64,000 nucleotides of DNA. It comes from Tritrichomonas musculus. Its lineage: Eukaryota > Parabasalia > Tritrichomonadida > Tritrichomonadidae. Position 1 is the stretch's first letter. Each line of letters starts with the position of its first letter. Below the pieces are notes generated by a model, which had not been told where the DNA came from, did no database searches, and saw only the letters and a program-made list of their open reading frames with translations. A program made the position numbers and the translations under genes. Below, piece by piece: positions 48,071 through 59,682 of this stretch. Location: NCBI GenBank assembly GCA_039105265.1, contig JAPFFF010000064.1, positions 310,001-374,000 of the forward strand, read 5' to 3'.

Positions 48071-48986
48071 AAAAAATTTTCAAAATTTTTTTCAAAAATC
48101 AATTTTTTTCTCATCATATATTAAAGTTATCCAAAAGTAAAATATACCAAAATGCTAAGCGTTTAATACTTTTTATAAATAACTATGACATTTTTATATT
48201 AGACTAAAGTCAGAGAATTTTTCGAATGAAGAAGAAGAGAAAATATAATGCATTTTATTAGTAGCACTGTGCATTATTTCAAAATTAAATTGGATATATC
48301 GATTCTATATATGCTGCCACATAATAAATAAAAATAATTATATTATAGAGCCAATAGTTAGATAATTATTATTAAAAAAATTGATAGATTTGAGAGGAAA
48401 TTTTCTTATCCACAGAATTTAAATAATTTTTTTTTTCTTCATTTTTTTATTAGGTTGATAGCATTAACGAACTCTTAAAACTCTTTCATACTTACCAACC
48501 ATTATGAAATATGGCATTAATTATTTGTTATAATGCATATGCAAAACATAAATGAACTATGGGAATCCACATTGTTCTTCCCAAGGAGCAAAAAGACATA
48601 TGATTTTTCAGGATTTGGATGCTTCATATGGGTCAAATGAAGGCCAAATTTTGAAAAATTATCTCTCTTTTTGTTTCTTTGAGAAGAACAAAAAAGATTG
48701 ATTTAAACAAAGGGGAGTCAAAATAGGTTTTTTATCGATCAAAGAATTATGATTTATAAATAGGCAAAATAGATTTAATATGATATAATAAGAAAAAGTT
48801 AAATAAAACTTGTTGAAAAATATAGTAGGGGAAAAAAGATAAATCAAAAAATATGAAATTTTATGAAAAAGTCAAACTTTTTGATAGAAATAACTTTTTT
48901 CAATTCAAAATTTTTTTCTAATTTCAATTAAATTTTATAAAATAAATTTATCATCATAAAAAGTAGTATACGTTTGCGGTGATTTC

Positions 48987-49076
48987 AGACCTCCGGTCTT
49001 CAATCCCCTCAAACACCCCTAATTTTGGCACTTTTTTGTCTCCAACTACCCCAATTTTAGCCCTTTTTTGACCTCC
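48987..49076. repeat. Terminal hairpin and paired repeats at the left end of Polinton 2
   Basis: AGACC-TCC-GGTCT is a perfect small hairpin at 48987-48999. It is followed by two diverged direct repeats, CCCCTAATTTTGGCACTTTT (49016) and CCCCAATTTTAGCCCTTTTT (49049). They lie where terminal repeats are expected, about 300 bases before the first gene. Confidence 0.6.
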
Positions 49077-49391
49077 AGAGTGTTGTCAGAAAACCCCCTA
49101 TCACTATAGGGCATTTTGCATTCACCTTTTTGTGTCAATAAATTGCCTAAATTAAGGTCTTTCAATGGATGGAAAGTGGTGAAATGAACATAATTTTGAT
49201 AAAATTTTTGTATGACATGTGATATGAAAAAAGGTATAAATAAAATTTTTGTATACAATTTATGATTTTTAAAATTATTGAAATCAACTTTTTTGAAACT
49301 TTTTCTGAAACAAATAATTTTTTGAAATTTTCACATTTATGATAAGTGGTATAAATTTTTATATTTTTTAATTTTTATTTTCATTGCAAAA

Positions 49392-52300
49392 ATGAGACTC
49401 TCCGAAGCTACTCCCGAAAAATTGCAAGAACTATTTGAATTGATAATAAACGAGAAACTACAACACCAATTTTCATATTATTGGAACTCACAAGAAGAAT
49501 TCTATTATGACATCCGAGAATGTGCTCAGTATGAAGGATATGATGGAGATTTAGACAACTATGATGCTATGTACTGGTATTTTAAAGGCAAGAACAATAC
49601 CCCCGCCCAACCTCCCCAAAAAGCTGAAGAACCTCCCAAAGAACAACCCAAACAAGCTGAACAACCTCTCAAAACGGAAAACAATTCCCAGCAACAAATC
49701 GTCGACGAAATAATGGAAAAACTAGAATACTCCCCAAGAAGATGGCAAATCGACTTTGAGAGATTAGATAAGGACGGCAGACTCTTATTGCTTCCCAAAT
49801 TGAAGGAATTCTTTGAAGAATATATAGATTCTTTACCCATTATCTCCAAATACAAACTCGCTTTCAAAATTAAAAGTCAATGGCATTCTTATCAATTGAC
49901 GCCTGAAATATACAACAAATTAATGGAAAATCTAACAGAAAAACACTTCATCTTCGATATAGAGAATGTTGTCCCAGAATATTTTTATGAGAATGGAGCC
50001 GAAAAAATACCCGAATGGAGCCTCTTTGAAGCAGTTCGCTTTAGTGAATTTCAGAATATTAAGGCAAAAAATGACGTTGGAGGAAGTTTCTTTCAATATT
50101 TGGTACGTGAAAACTGCCCATCAAATGTCTCAAAATATCTCGAAAAATTACAGATTTTCACATCTCTCGTAGACAAAAAAGGCAAACAGAGAAAGGAATT
50201 GGACGATTGCTGCTTCATCTATGCCCTTCAACAAACAGGATGCTATGACGATGATATACTAAACAAAATGCGCCTAAGAATTAATTCAAGATATCTCTCC
50301 CAAAAAGCTCTAAACGAACTATGTACTGAGTTCAATATTCACGTCAAATTATCGTTTATCAACGAAGATGCCAATGGAAAAAATAAGAAACGTTCTGTCA
50401 GGTCCAAAAAGAATGATACAAATAAACATTATTTAGGTATAGAAAATGCTTAACCAAATAGAACTCATACAATGAACGTATTCAATAAGCACTATTTCCT
50501 TGAGGAGAAAACACCTTTCAGCACATACTATATCAATTCGCTTTGCAAACTTGGCTCCGCCAACCACCTCAATCAATGCACAGAAGATAAATTCAATAAA
50601 GAGTACAACGTTGACCACTGGCGCCCCGCGAGATGCTTCATGACATCATCAGACCTCGTTCGAACTTTAATGAAAAACAACTTCTTCGTCCCAATCACAT
50701 TCGGTCAATATAAGGTACTCAATACAATTTTCCACAAAGAAGTAATCGACGATATTGACCTTATCGACCTCGAATATAACGAAGAACAATGCACAAAACT
50801 AATCAAAGAGGACAAAAAGAAACTCTCAGAAAATGATAACAAAACATATTGGTATGCCGATTTTGAAGCAGATACATCAACAGAAATTCACAAACCTTTC
50901 CTCTGCGTCTTACAGAATAGAACAGGTCGTATCAATAAAACTTTCCGAGGAGAAGACTGCAATAAACAATTACTCGATTATTTACCCGATGATGCAGTCG
51001 TTTATTTCCACAATTTAGCGTATGATATCAGAATGTTGGCCTCTTTCGGACTCGCCAAATCCATCATCAAAGGTACAAAAACAATGAAGGCGGATATAAA
51101 ATATAACAACAAAACCATCCATCTCAAAGACTCTTTACCAATTCTTTCCTGCAAATTATCTCAATTACCCTCAATGTTTGACATTCCTGACATACAAAAA
51201 GAGATATTTCCATACAAATATTATACTCTTGATCGCCTCCAAACTAACATTGGCACAATTGGTGAAGCAGGAGAAAATGAAGACAAAATTTGGACAGATG
51301 AAGACTACAATTTATTCAACGCCAATATCGATAAAATATCTGGCTGCCGAATAGACGAAAACCATTTTGACATGTGGAAATATGCAGAATTTTACTGCCA
51401 GCAAGACGTTAATATCCTCAGAATCGGATTCAATAAACTGCGTGAAGGATTCATCAAAGACTTCAAAGTCGACCCATTCAATTTCATCAGCATATCGTCT
51501 CTCGCAAACGAAGTCTTCAATCAAAGAGTCTATTATCCCAACCAAAATCTCTATAAATTAGGCGGTCATGTGAGATATTTTTGCTCAAAGGCGATATATG
51601 GAGGTAGATGTATGACAGCTTATAACAAGAAATGGCATATCAAAAAGAACCTTTGCGATTTTGATGCAGTATCATTATATCCTTCCGCAATGAGTAGATT
51701 ATACACAGTTGAAGGACGTCCAAAGGTAATACAACAAGACCAACTCAACTACAATTTCCTCTCCAAACAGTCCGCATACATTGTCGAAATCGAAATAACA
51801 AAAATCAACAAACATTATGCATTTCCGTTAATCGTTCAAAAAATTGACGGCCTAAACAGAAATAACGACATTCTCCAACCAAATCAAACCATTAAAATGG
51901 TTGTCGACAATATTACTTTGGAGGACTTTATTGAGTTTCAGCAAATAGAATTCAATATACTGAGAGGATATTATTGGGACGGAAAGAAAGATTATCGCAT
52001 TCAAGATTGTATCAGAGAAATATTCAATAAACGACTCGAATATAAGAAACAGAATAATCCGCTTCAAAATCTCTACAAACTCATCATGAATTCCTGCTAC
52101 GGCAAAACAATTGAGAGACCAGTAGATAAAGACTATAAATATCTTCACGAAGGAGATGAACTCGACAAATATTGGGCAAAAAACTACAACAAAATTGTCG
52201 AAGATATTCAGTTAAACAACTCAAATATTCACGCAATAAAGACCCTCAAACAAATAGATAATCACTTCAATTTCTCTCTTTTAGGCATCCAAGTTTTGTC

Positions 52301-52849
52301 AATGTCCAAGAGAATAATGAATGAGGTGATGTGTCTTGCTTTCGACATAGGATGCCATATTTATTACCAAGATACAGACTCATTTATGATAGAATCTGCC
52401 GACTTAAAACGTCTACAAAAAGAATTCAACAATAAATATAACCGCGAACTTATTGGGAAAAATTTAAATTTCACTGTGATTTCCCTTCAATCAATGGTCA
52501 TGATGAGATGCCCGAATCTATTGAAGCATTCTTCTTGATGAAGAAAATGTACGTCCATATGATTACAGATTCTACTGGAGAGATTGATTATGTAATAAGA
52601 GGCAAGGGACTCACTCAAAATTCCATCAAATATAAATTCAACGAAGAGTTTCAAGGAGATGTTATGAAGCTTTATGAAACACTCTTCAACGGAAATTCCA
52701 TCACATTCGACCTAACAAAAGGACAACCTTGCTTCGAAATGAATAAAAATATGACTGTATCGACAAGAAAAAAATTCGAGAGATGTATCAAAACAGACTA
52801 TGCTGAAGGAGATATTACCCAATATTTTACCAGTCAGTTTTCCACATAG
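49392..52849 (+). pseudogene. polB: Protein-primed family B DNA polymerase region of Polinton 2
   Basis: The region encodes a Polinton PolB, which replicates the element using a terminal protein as primer. The N-terminal part is hydrophilic with a Pro/Glu/Gln linker and then a conserved block (FFQYLVRENCPSN, LDDCCFIYALQQTGCY) typical of the segment before the exonuclease. The 3'-5' exonuclease motifs are DFEADTS (about 50859), FHNLAYDIRM (about 51010) and YCQQDVNIL (about 51393). Polymerase motifs are FDAVSLYPSAM (motif A, about 51660), IMNSCYGKT (motif B, about 52083) and YYQDTDSFMI (motif C, about 52366). The thumb region and C-terminus follow. The region is covered by three open segments, so it looks broken in about two places. 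It is convergent with the integrase gene and overlaps its end by 23 bases. Confidence 0.9.
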
Positions 52850-54560
52850 GCATCATTTGTCTCATATTTTTTTGTCCCTCTACCTCATACAAACCATTCT
52901 TAAATCCAATAACTCTATACTTTCCTGGCTGTACATTGGACCTTCTCTTCATCATTCCATCCTTTTCGTTATACAATTTTACCGACATCCCTTTTGGTAA
53001 ATAGAATCCTTTACTCGTCATTATGTCATAATTCTCCTTACAGATATTCATCACAATCAACGATTCCAGCTCTTTATCTTCTTGAACCATCCTCGGAGAA
53101 ACGGCTCCATAGGAGACCCCAGCAAGACTGGCACTTTTCCTGGCATATTTTGAGAGTGTTTTATGAGGTGCGTTATTATATTGCCTCACTAATTCTTCCA
53201 TTATCGATGGAGTAATTATCCCAATTCCCATATTGTAAGCCATATCTCTCAGTGTTCTGATGACTCTATCTATCAGTCCCAAAGAACTGTGCATCGGGTC
53301 TGTTTTTACCTGTTTTTGCTCCTTTTTCATGAAGTCTGGATAGTTTCCCATTCTCATTCTTGGTGCAGTTTGCCATTCTATTCTATGAGCTCTATAGTAT
53401 TCTTGTGCCTTTCTTGAGTTAAAAGAGCCCTCACCATCAAACGTCAAGCTCTTTATTACAACGCCAGATTGCAGCAATTTATCGAGGGTTTTCAAGTATG
53501 TATCTGCTGATTTATTATATTTCGCGAATCTCTGATGCTTTTCCTCACCTTCATCACCAAACAATATCTGATTTACCAACTCAACGTACAAATATCTTGT
53601 ATTGACATTTATCATGACCAAATAACATAATTTATCAACAAACATCAAATCGATAATATAGGAATTTCTTGATGAAACTTTATGGAGCTGATACATCTTC
53701 GCGTTCTTTTTCAGCGGAAAGTATGATGTATTCTCGACTATTTTGACCTGTCTGTCGGGAAACAAATTCTTCAAAGCTCTTATTTTACTCTCTGTTTTGA
53801 ACCCAATAATATTTTGCTCCTGAGGAATTTCATAGGTTGAATATGTCGTTGGCTGGAAATAAAATTTATTGACGTATCTATTGTATCTCTCCTCTTCGGA
53901 CAAACTACTCTCTCCCCAATTCCTACTGACTCTATTGAATTCCTCTTTATCTAGTAGTCTCTCATGATTGAATACCACAAAATCATTCAAATTATCCATG
54001 AAAGTATTCCTCAAAATAGGTCTTTGAGGTCTGTCAGAATCTCTTCTATTTTGCCATTCCTCAGTGAAAATATTGTATAATCTCCTGAAATCGTCTTCAT
54101 TTATCGGTAATTTACCATTTTCTTTCAGCAAATCTCGTGCCTGATTTATGGTGTATCTCTGCTTGTTATTCAACTTTTCGAATAGTTTATTCTTGCATTT
54201 TTGGTATTTATTCATATAATTTTTGTGCCTCTGATACTCGATGCTATGAAGGAGTTTATTATGTATTTCAGCATAATTTATCGATATGAAATTTCTTATA
54301 TTCCTATAATCGTTCTCAGTAAATATTTTGTCATAATTGTATTTGGGTTCTCTATCGCTCCATATATCATGTTTATAATGAAAATCTTCTGTTAAAGTAT
54401 TGTGAATTTTTCTGCAAATCCATTTTCTGATTGCCTCAAAGATGAAGTTAAAATCGTTGTTTCCCTCTATCGCTTCAATATCTGCTTTATATCTTGGTTC
54501 TTCTGTTATAGAGGTTATTATTTCATCCGAGTTATTGTAAAGCAAGTTACTTGTATTCAT
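52827..54560 (-). CDS. Polinton integrase (retroviral-type, DDE superfamily)
   Basis: 577 residues, longer than the homologue of Polinton 1 by an N-terminal helical region of about 230 residues (YQRHKNYMNKYQKCKNKLFE and so on). The catalytic core is recognised by SYIIDLMFVD near 300, INVNTRYLYVELV, KSLTFDGEGSF near 375 and GLIDRVIRTLRDMAYNMGI near 445. The C-terminus has an SH3/chromo-like segment (PKGMSVKLYNEKDG, YRVIGFKNGLYEVEG). It inserts the element into host DNA. The gene reads towards the polymerase region and is divergent from a small gene 18 bases upstream, so a very short two-way promoter lies there. Confidence 0.9.
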   Translation of the reverse strand: MNTSNLLYNNSDEIITSITEEPRYKADIEAIEGNNDFNFIFEAIRKWICRKIHNTLTEDFHYKHDIWSDREPKYNYDKIFTENDYRNIRNFISINYAEIHNKLLHSIEYQRHKNYMNKYQKCKNKLFEKLNNKQRYTINQARDLLKENGKLPINEDDFRRLYNIFTEEWQNRRDSDRPQRPILRNTFMDNLNDFVVFNHERLLDKEEFNRVSRNWGESSLSEEERYNRYVNKFYFQPTTYSTYEIPQEQNIIGFKTESKIRALKNLFPDRQVKIVENTSYFPLKKNAKMYQLHKVSSRNSYIIDLMFVDKLCYLVMINVNTRYLYVELVNQILFGDEGEEKHQRFAKYNKSADTYLKTLDKLLQSGVVIKSLTFDGEGSFNSRKAQEYYRAHRIEWQTAPRMRMGNYPDFMKKEQKQVKTDPMHSSLGLIDRVIRTLRDMAYNMGIGIITPSIMEELVRQYNNAPHKTLSKYARKSASLAGVSYGAVSPRMVQEDKELESLIVMNICKENYDIMTSKGFYLPKGMSVKLYNEKDGMMKRRSNVQPGKYRVIGFKNGLYEVEGQKNMRQMMPMWKTDW

Positions 54561-54577
54561 TTTTTATTTGGTAGAAA

Positions 54578-54817
54578 ATGTCACAAGAACAGCCCACTCT
54601 CCTCCCTCTCAAAAATTGGCACGGTAGAAAAACTTTCGCCACTCCTACTCTGAAACAACTGAAATCTCGTCTTCAATATTATCGAAGGATATTGAGCCAA
54701 ACACCTCCCACGGACCCCAAAAAAATAGCAAAAAGAGAGAAGATTCAACGAAAATATGACAGAGATATGAAGGTAAGAAATCTGTTGAACAGAGCTGTTG
54801 GCAATCTTTACTCCTGA
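54578..54817 (+). CDS. Small basic Polinton protein, 79 aa
   Basis: 79 residues, basic, with a long helix (LKQLKSRLQYYRRIL, KREKIQRKYDRDMKVRNLL). The start is 18 bases from the divergent integrase start and the stop is 21 bases before the next gene, so it fits the packing of the element. No domain recognised; a small nucleic-acid binding protein is possible. Confidence 0.5.
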   Translation: MSQEQPTLLPLKNWHGRKTFATPTLKQLKSRLQYYRRILSQTPPTDPKKIAKREKIQRKYDRDMKVRNLLNRAVGNLYS

Positions 54818-54838
54818 AAATTTTTTGTTATTCAAATA

Positions 54839-55339
54839 ATGTCTGGAACTCTCCGACAAGCTCGTATACTGTCATCAGAAGCAAAAAGCAAGAACAATAC
54901 ATCAATTTCGCAAGAACAGAATACCAATATACAGATTACCTACCCTAATGTCCCTCAACTTAACACCTCAAAAACAGTCTCTCGAAGCAATAGTTTGTCT
55001 GATTTAAAGAACTATAATCAGCTTGACTCCCTCGAACAAAAAAATAAATTTCTTGAAATGCTCGTTTCTGTCTATGAAGACAATCCACTAAAAGTGAATG
55101 CTTATCTCGTTTGTAATACCACATCTCTCATGAATATGATTAAACTCTTGACCGACGCAGATAAAGTCGAATTAGTATTGGACGAAGATATCGCCTGTAA
55201 TTCCTGTTGTTCCTCCGATAAATTGATATATATTTCGAAAATTCTCATAACGAAAAACAACAAGACAGAAGACATGAAATATGCCTACAATGACATTTAC
55301 TCACAGTTCATCAAGTATGGTGTATCGCTCATATTTTGA
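54839..55339 (+). CDS. Small conserved Polinton protein with Cys cluster, partner of the fibre gene
   Basis: 166 residues. The first ~70 are disordered, Asn/Ser/Thr/Gln-rich. The C-terminal 95 residues align by eye with the 173-aa protein of Polinton 1 (4651-5172): VYEDNPLKVNAYLVCNTTSL, VELVLDEDIACNSCC, IYISKILITKN and a final YSQFIKYGVSLIF. It contains CNSCC where the other has GCC. In both elements it is convergent with the fibre gene, here 11 bases away. Family unknown; the constant pairing suggests they act together. Confidence 0.65.
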   Translation: MSGTLRQARILSSEAKSKNNTSISQEQNTNIQITYPNVPQLNTSKTVSRSNSLSDLKNYNQLDSLEQKNKFLEMLVSVYEDNPLKVNAYLVCNTTSLMNMIKLLTDADKVELVLDEDIACNSCCSSDKLIYISKILITKNNKTEDMKYAYNDIYSQFIKYGVSLIF

Positions 55340-55350
55340 GACATATGTAT

Positions 55351-58300
55351 TTAAGATTTGAAAATAGCCAATATATGCTCGTTTATTTTTGCACTTACTT
55401 TGCCCACAATACTTTGTTGAATCTTTAAAGTCATGGCATAATCCTCGTCCAAAATCCTTCCATCATATAGAATTACATCTCCTATTTGATACAAATTAGC
55501 GTCATCGACATAAAATAAATAGTCTCCGTGTGTTGCGAATTTGACGCATCCGTTTTCTGAATCTACCTCTACAATGACACCAACAAATTCCTTCCATGAA
55601 CCGTCTATGATTACAGAGCAAATACAGTCTGTGGTGTCTTCTGCTGTCGAACTGACGAACATATTTTTTTGTTGGTCTCTACGATACACATGGCCTGATA
55701 AAAATACCGGTTTTCCAATCTTATAGTCCGATATTTCTTCGCCCGCTTCTATCGGGGCATAATGAGTAATGGTCGTGCTGGATGCACCATACATTACACT
55801 CTTAAATTTTGCTAAATATTCTTGTGTCATGATGCGTCTTGAAAAAATTTGTCTAGCATCTAATAATTCCTGAGTAGTTGTCCAAGAAAATTCAGCAATT
55901 GGAAAATTATATGTAAGTGGTCTTGATGATGATAAATCAACAGTTTCTTCATAATATAGTGGAAATTTGAAATTATCAAAATACACAGTTCTTTGATGCA
56001 ATATTATTACTATATTATGGAGATTTCCGTCTGTATCATAGAATAATATTCTTATTTCATCACATAGTGCATAATATCCTACTATATATTCCAGTTTAAT
56101 TACATTATTTTCAATTTTTAGATAATGAATTGATATATCCGCGCCCCCTCCTTGATTGGACCGCAGCCAATGGCGCATCTTTTTATTAGTTCTTCTTTTG
56201 TTTCATAATTTGACAAATCGACAGGTTCAGGAATATCTGTTGTCAATGCAAAATTGTTCGACACATATCTTGCCGAATAAGTGTTTTTGTCTGTTGGTTC
56301 GATATTTTTGGTTATTGAACATGATAAAATTTCCGGTGTTTCACCAGTTCCTGGATTGATTAATTCATGGCTGTGATACAGAATCCAAAGACCAGGACTA
56401 CTTCCTTCCATACGCATTATCTGAGAGGGTTGATCATCATCGTCGTCATTGTACGAATAATCTACATGAACATAATGAGCCGTATAAAAATTGTTTGATG
56501 AAACAATATCCAGTCCATATTGCTCAATCATTTCATGATATTTGTCGTAATCCAAATCAGGAATTGTATTATTTTCAATTTTGAATTGAATCGTTGTTTG
56601 TCCCTCAATAATTTCTGGAATCTCACTTTTTACTTGGTCAATAGCACGGGTCAATTCTGTTTTCTGAGCAAAATTATTTTTTACGAAATTTATGTTTGGA
56701 ATACAATATTCGTCATAAACTTCAGGTTCGTATGAATAACTTACAGACTCTAGGTCCACAACCCAATTTCCATTATATCTGAATGTTCCACCGTAATAGA
56801 AAAAGTATATAGAAAAAGTATTTTCGCCTTTCTTGTAATGATAATATTCCGCGTCTTCACTTTCATACAAATATTCTCCTGAAATATCTTCATTATTACA
56901 AGAGCCTTTCACAAAAAGTGATGATTTCTTTAATATGTTGCATAAATCTCCATCCAAATTTGTGATATAAGTTCTTTTATCTTCATCATTTGTTGTTCCA
57001 TTTACGAATTTTGTAGTGATTGATAATTCTTGAGATATTTTCTCAGTTGCTAATATATCTGTTTTTAACGCATATTTTCCATCCGCTTCTTCCTTTGAAA
57101 TATATCCCGATAAATCGACTGTTTTGAGCTGTTTCATATGATTATCTATCAATTTTTTGACTGCCTTTGCTGTAATCAGCTGTTTGTTAGTCAGTTCTTC
57201 GCCCAACAAAATCGGTTTCTGTTCTCTTGTCATCGACATAATCCAAGCAGCTGAAGGACAATTTTCTGCATATACATCTAAATACGGAATATTTATTCGA
57301 AAATCTTCATACTCTCCGTCTATTTTAATCTCCTCATTGTCATCAACTCCATAACACAGATATCGGAAACATTTCTTGTCAAACGCCTCTATTTCTTCAA
57401 TAAATTCCAGCGCTGTTCGAATCTCTCTTGGAGCAGCAAGAACATCAACGTCCCGAACTATCGCCTCCGCTCCTTCCGAAACCTCTTCACCAGCAAAACA
57501 AAATCTTTTTACCTTTGATATTCCCTCTGCCGCCAACGATAAAAGCGCCTTTGGACCGCCGACAAAATTTACTGTGACACCAGCTATACACACAACATCT
57601 TTGACATAATTAAACCAATTTGTCTTGTTTTTCATATCGTTTAGTTGTTTTTGGAGGTTTGAATAAAGATTTTGCAGCTCAGATATTCTATTATTTGCTA
57701 TATCTACTGTATTTCCCAAAGAATTTAGAACAAAAAGATGAGACTCAATATTTTCCCCAATAACAACGCCAGATGTCTGTATATAACAGTTTGTGTATAA
57801 AGTACTGCATGCTTCAGGTCTTGGTACGACAGAATAATACCCACATCCTGCTAGAAACTCAAAAGTATTTCCTCCTTCTTTATACGAAACATCTGGTATC
57901 GGAAAAATTACTTCTTTGTCAGAGGGCATATAAAGTATCAGTCCATATGGAGGATTCCCAATATCTATTCGGCTATTGTAGTGGAAAGGAATATATTTAT
58001 AACAATTTTCTGAAACAACTTTATAGCACGATTCTGACTCATAACTGCTATGAGAATACCCAAATTCAGAGGTATATTCTATTCCGTTTATATTTAGACT
58101 TGCCGAAAAATTACATGACTCTTTCTTGGTACATTTCAGTAGAACACTCCAATATCCGTCTTTATCTTCGTATTTTGCCACTTCGCAATCGTTAAATGTA
58201 CAAAGCCCTTTCTCAACAATGACTTCAAAAGGATTTTTGTCGGAATAATTGTGTATCCAATTCCTTAGGACGTATCGATTTGTGTCGTTTTGCTCAATGA

Positions 58301-59288
58301 AAATTCCTTGATATGTATGTTTGAAGAACTCAGTTTCTCCTTTGATTGATTTGGAGCCAGGAATATTGTATGACAAATTATTACCGACCCATTCATTATT
58401 TTGCTTTGTGAGTTTGAAATCTGTACCAAATACCTCATCATGGAACTCAAAAGTTTGTCCATCTAAGAGCTTGTCAAATTCTTCTGTTCCGGGAATATAA
58501 CCCCAATCAGCATAATAATATTGTTCATTTTCTGTGCAGCCAAATGACTTCATCTCATAGAAATTCGGTAAAGAGGAAGTATAAAGTTTGAGACAATTTT
58601 CTGCATCGATATTATTACATTTGATATTTATGAGGTTAGATTCCTTGTTTGAAATATATTGCTTCACCTTTCCTGTAAAGTTTATTTTCATGAAACCAGA
58701 AGTAAAGAGGTCAAAAGGATTGTCAAGAGATTCCTTACTCATATAAATTCGGGCGGATAATTCGTTTTCAATATAGGAAATTGCGTTATTTGAGTCGATT
58801 TTGGGATTCGTAAATTTGCCGTTTTTTGCGTCTATTTTTGCTTCCCCGCCAATCTTGCTGGAGTCTCCTACAGAGCCGCTTGCTTTGCAAGAGTCTGCTG
58901 TGCAGCCGAATGTTGAACAGTTTATTGTAAAAACATTTCCTGAATAGTCAGATGGAATATCTATTTTAATTTCCAAAATATTGTATTCGTCATTTTCTGC
59001 TTTCGACAAGGAGTTTAAATCAAGGGAATAGGCATCAAGACCATCTTCATATGATAATTCATTAACTGAGCCGGGGGACATTTCCAAAGAGGTTATTCGT
59101 TCTTCATGATTGATGAGCTGAGATTTCAGAGAGATTCCTCCCAAATTTATATCTCCTCCAACGGTCAAATCTTGTTCTATATCAGCTGTTTTGGCGCTTA
59201 TTTCATCACAGTTTATTGAGGAAGGATTCTTTGAACCACCCATAAATGCACCGTCTAAAGCGTTCTGTTTAGTCAGTATTGCAGTCAT
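55351..59288 (-). pseudogene. Fibre-like structural protein region of Polinton 2
   Basis: Start chosen at the Met at 59288 (MTAILTKQNALDGAF), which leaves 14 bases to the divergent gene at 59303. The N-terminal part is like phage tail fibres (DIEQDLTVGGDINLGG, ERITSLEMSPG). Then come beta-rich domains with Cys, a coiled coil (NRISELQNLYSNLQKQLNDM), a hydrophobic stretch (VVCIAGVTVNFVGGPKALL), further DLSGYISKEEADGKYALKTD fibre-type repeats, and a beta-rich C-terminal domain. The order coil, hydrophobic segment, repeats equals that in Polinton 1. The region is covered by two overlapping open segments and looks broken about once. Confidence 0.7.
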
Positions 59289-59302
59289 TTTAAAATAAAT
59301 AA

Positions 59303-59635
59303 ATGCCCAAGACATACTTCATTACCAAGAAATACAACAATATTTTGCCCTCAGAATTCACAAATTCATTGAATAAACGATATATTTCCTTCCAATTTTG
59401 TCGAGCCACCTGTAATGGATATCTGGACGGAGAAACAGAAATGCACGCTTCATTTATTCAAAGAGATGAGTACGAAGATTCTCTTGTCTGGTACGCTAAT
59501 TTGACTCCTCCAGACGACAATAGGAAATACGAATTTGTCGGGACAAAAAGAGAGTTTAGGATATGGTTTACAGACGCTGAAGGAAATGAAATAAAGCCTG
59601 ACAATTTCACTGTTTTCTTGAAGTTAGAGTATTGA
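59303..59635 (+). CDS. Polinton protein of unknown function, 110 aa
   Basis: 110 residues, beta-rich and with an even mix of charged and aromatic residues (YISFQFCRATCNGYLDGETE, HASFIQRDEYEDSLVWYANL, EFRIWFTDAEGNEIKPDNFT). It looks like one small beta-sandwich. It is divergent from the fibre gene and convergent with the capsid gene, so it is probably structural (inference). No family recognised; no counterpart seen in the visible part of Polinton 1. Confidence 0.6.
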   Translation: MPKTYFITKKYNNILPSEFTNSLNKRYISFQFCRATCNGYLDGETEMHASFIQRDEYEDSLVWYANLTPPDDNRKYEFVGTKREFRIWFTDAEGNEIKPDNFTVFLKLEY

Positions 59636-59682
59636 GGATTCAGCATTGAGGATGTGCAAAAAAATATTTTTTTACTGTTTTT

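Larger units (their letters stand above)
46368..48961. other. Long AT-rich stretch without a convincing gene
   Basis: About 2.6 kb before Polinton 2. It holds the GGGGGCTAAAA motif group (46660-47790), a small inverted repeat at 48050-48070 and a few short open frames, for example 47858-48124, which lacks an ATG, and a small coding-like piece near 48,552-48,700 (MNYGNPHCSSQGAKRH). None supports a gene call. Confidence 0.5.

Noticed and set aside
47858-48124. Open frame of 88 codons
   Set aside because: No ATG start, Lys/Phe/Ile-rich composition typical of AT-rich random DNA.
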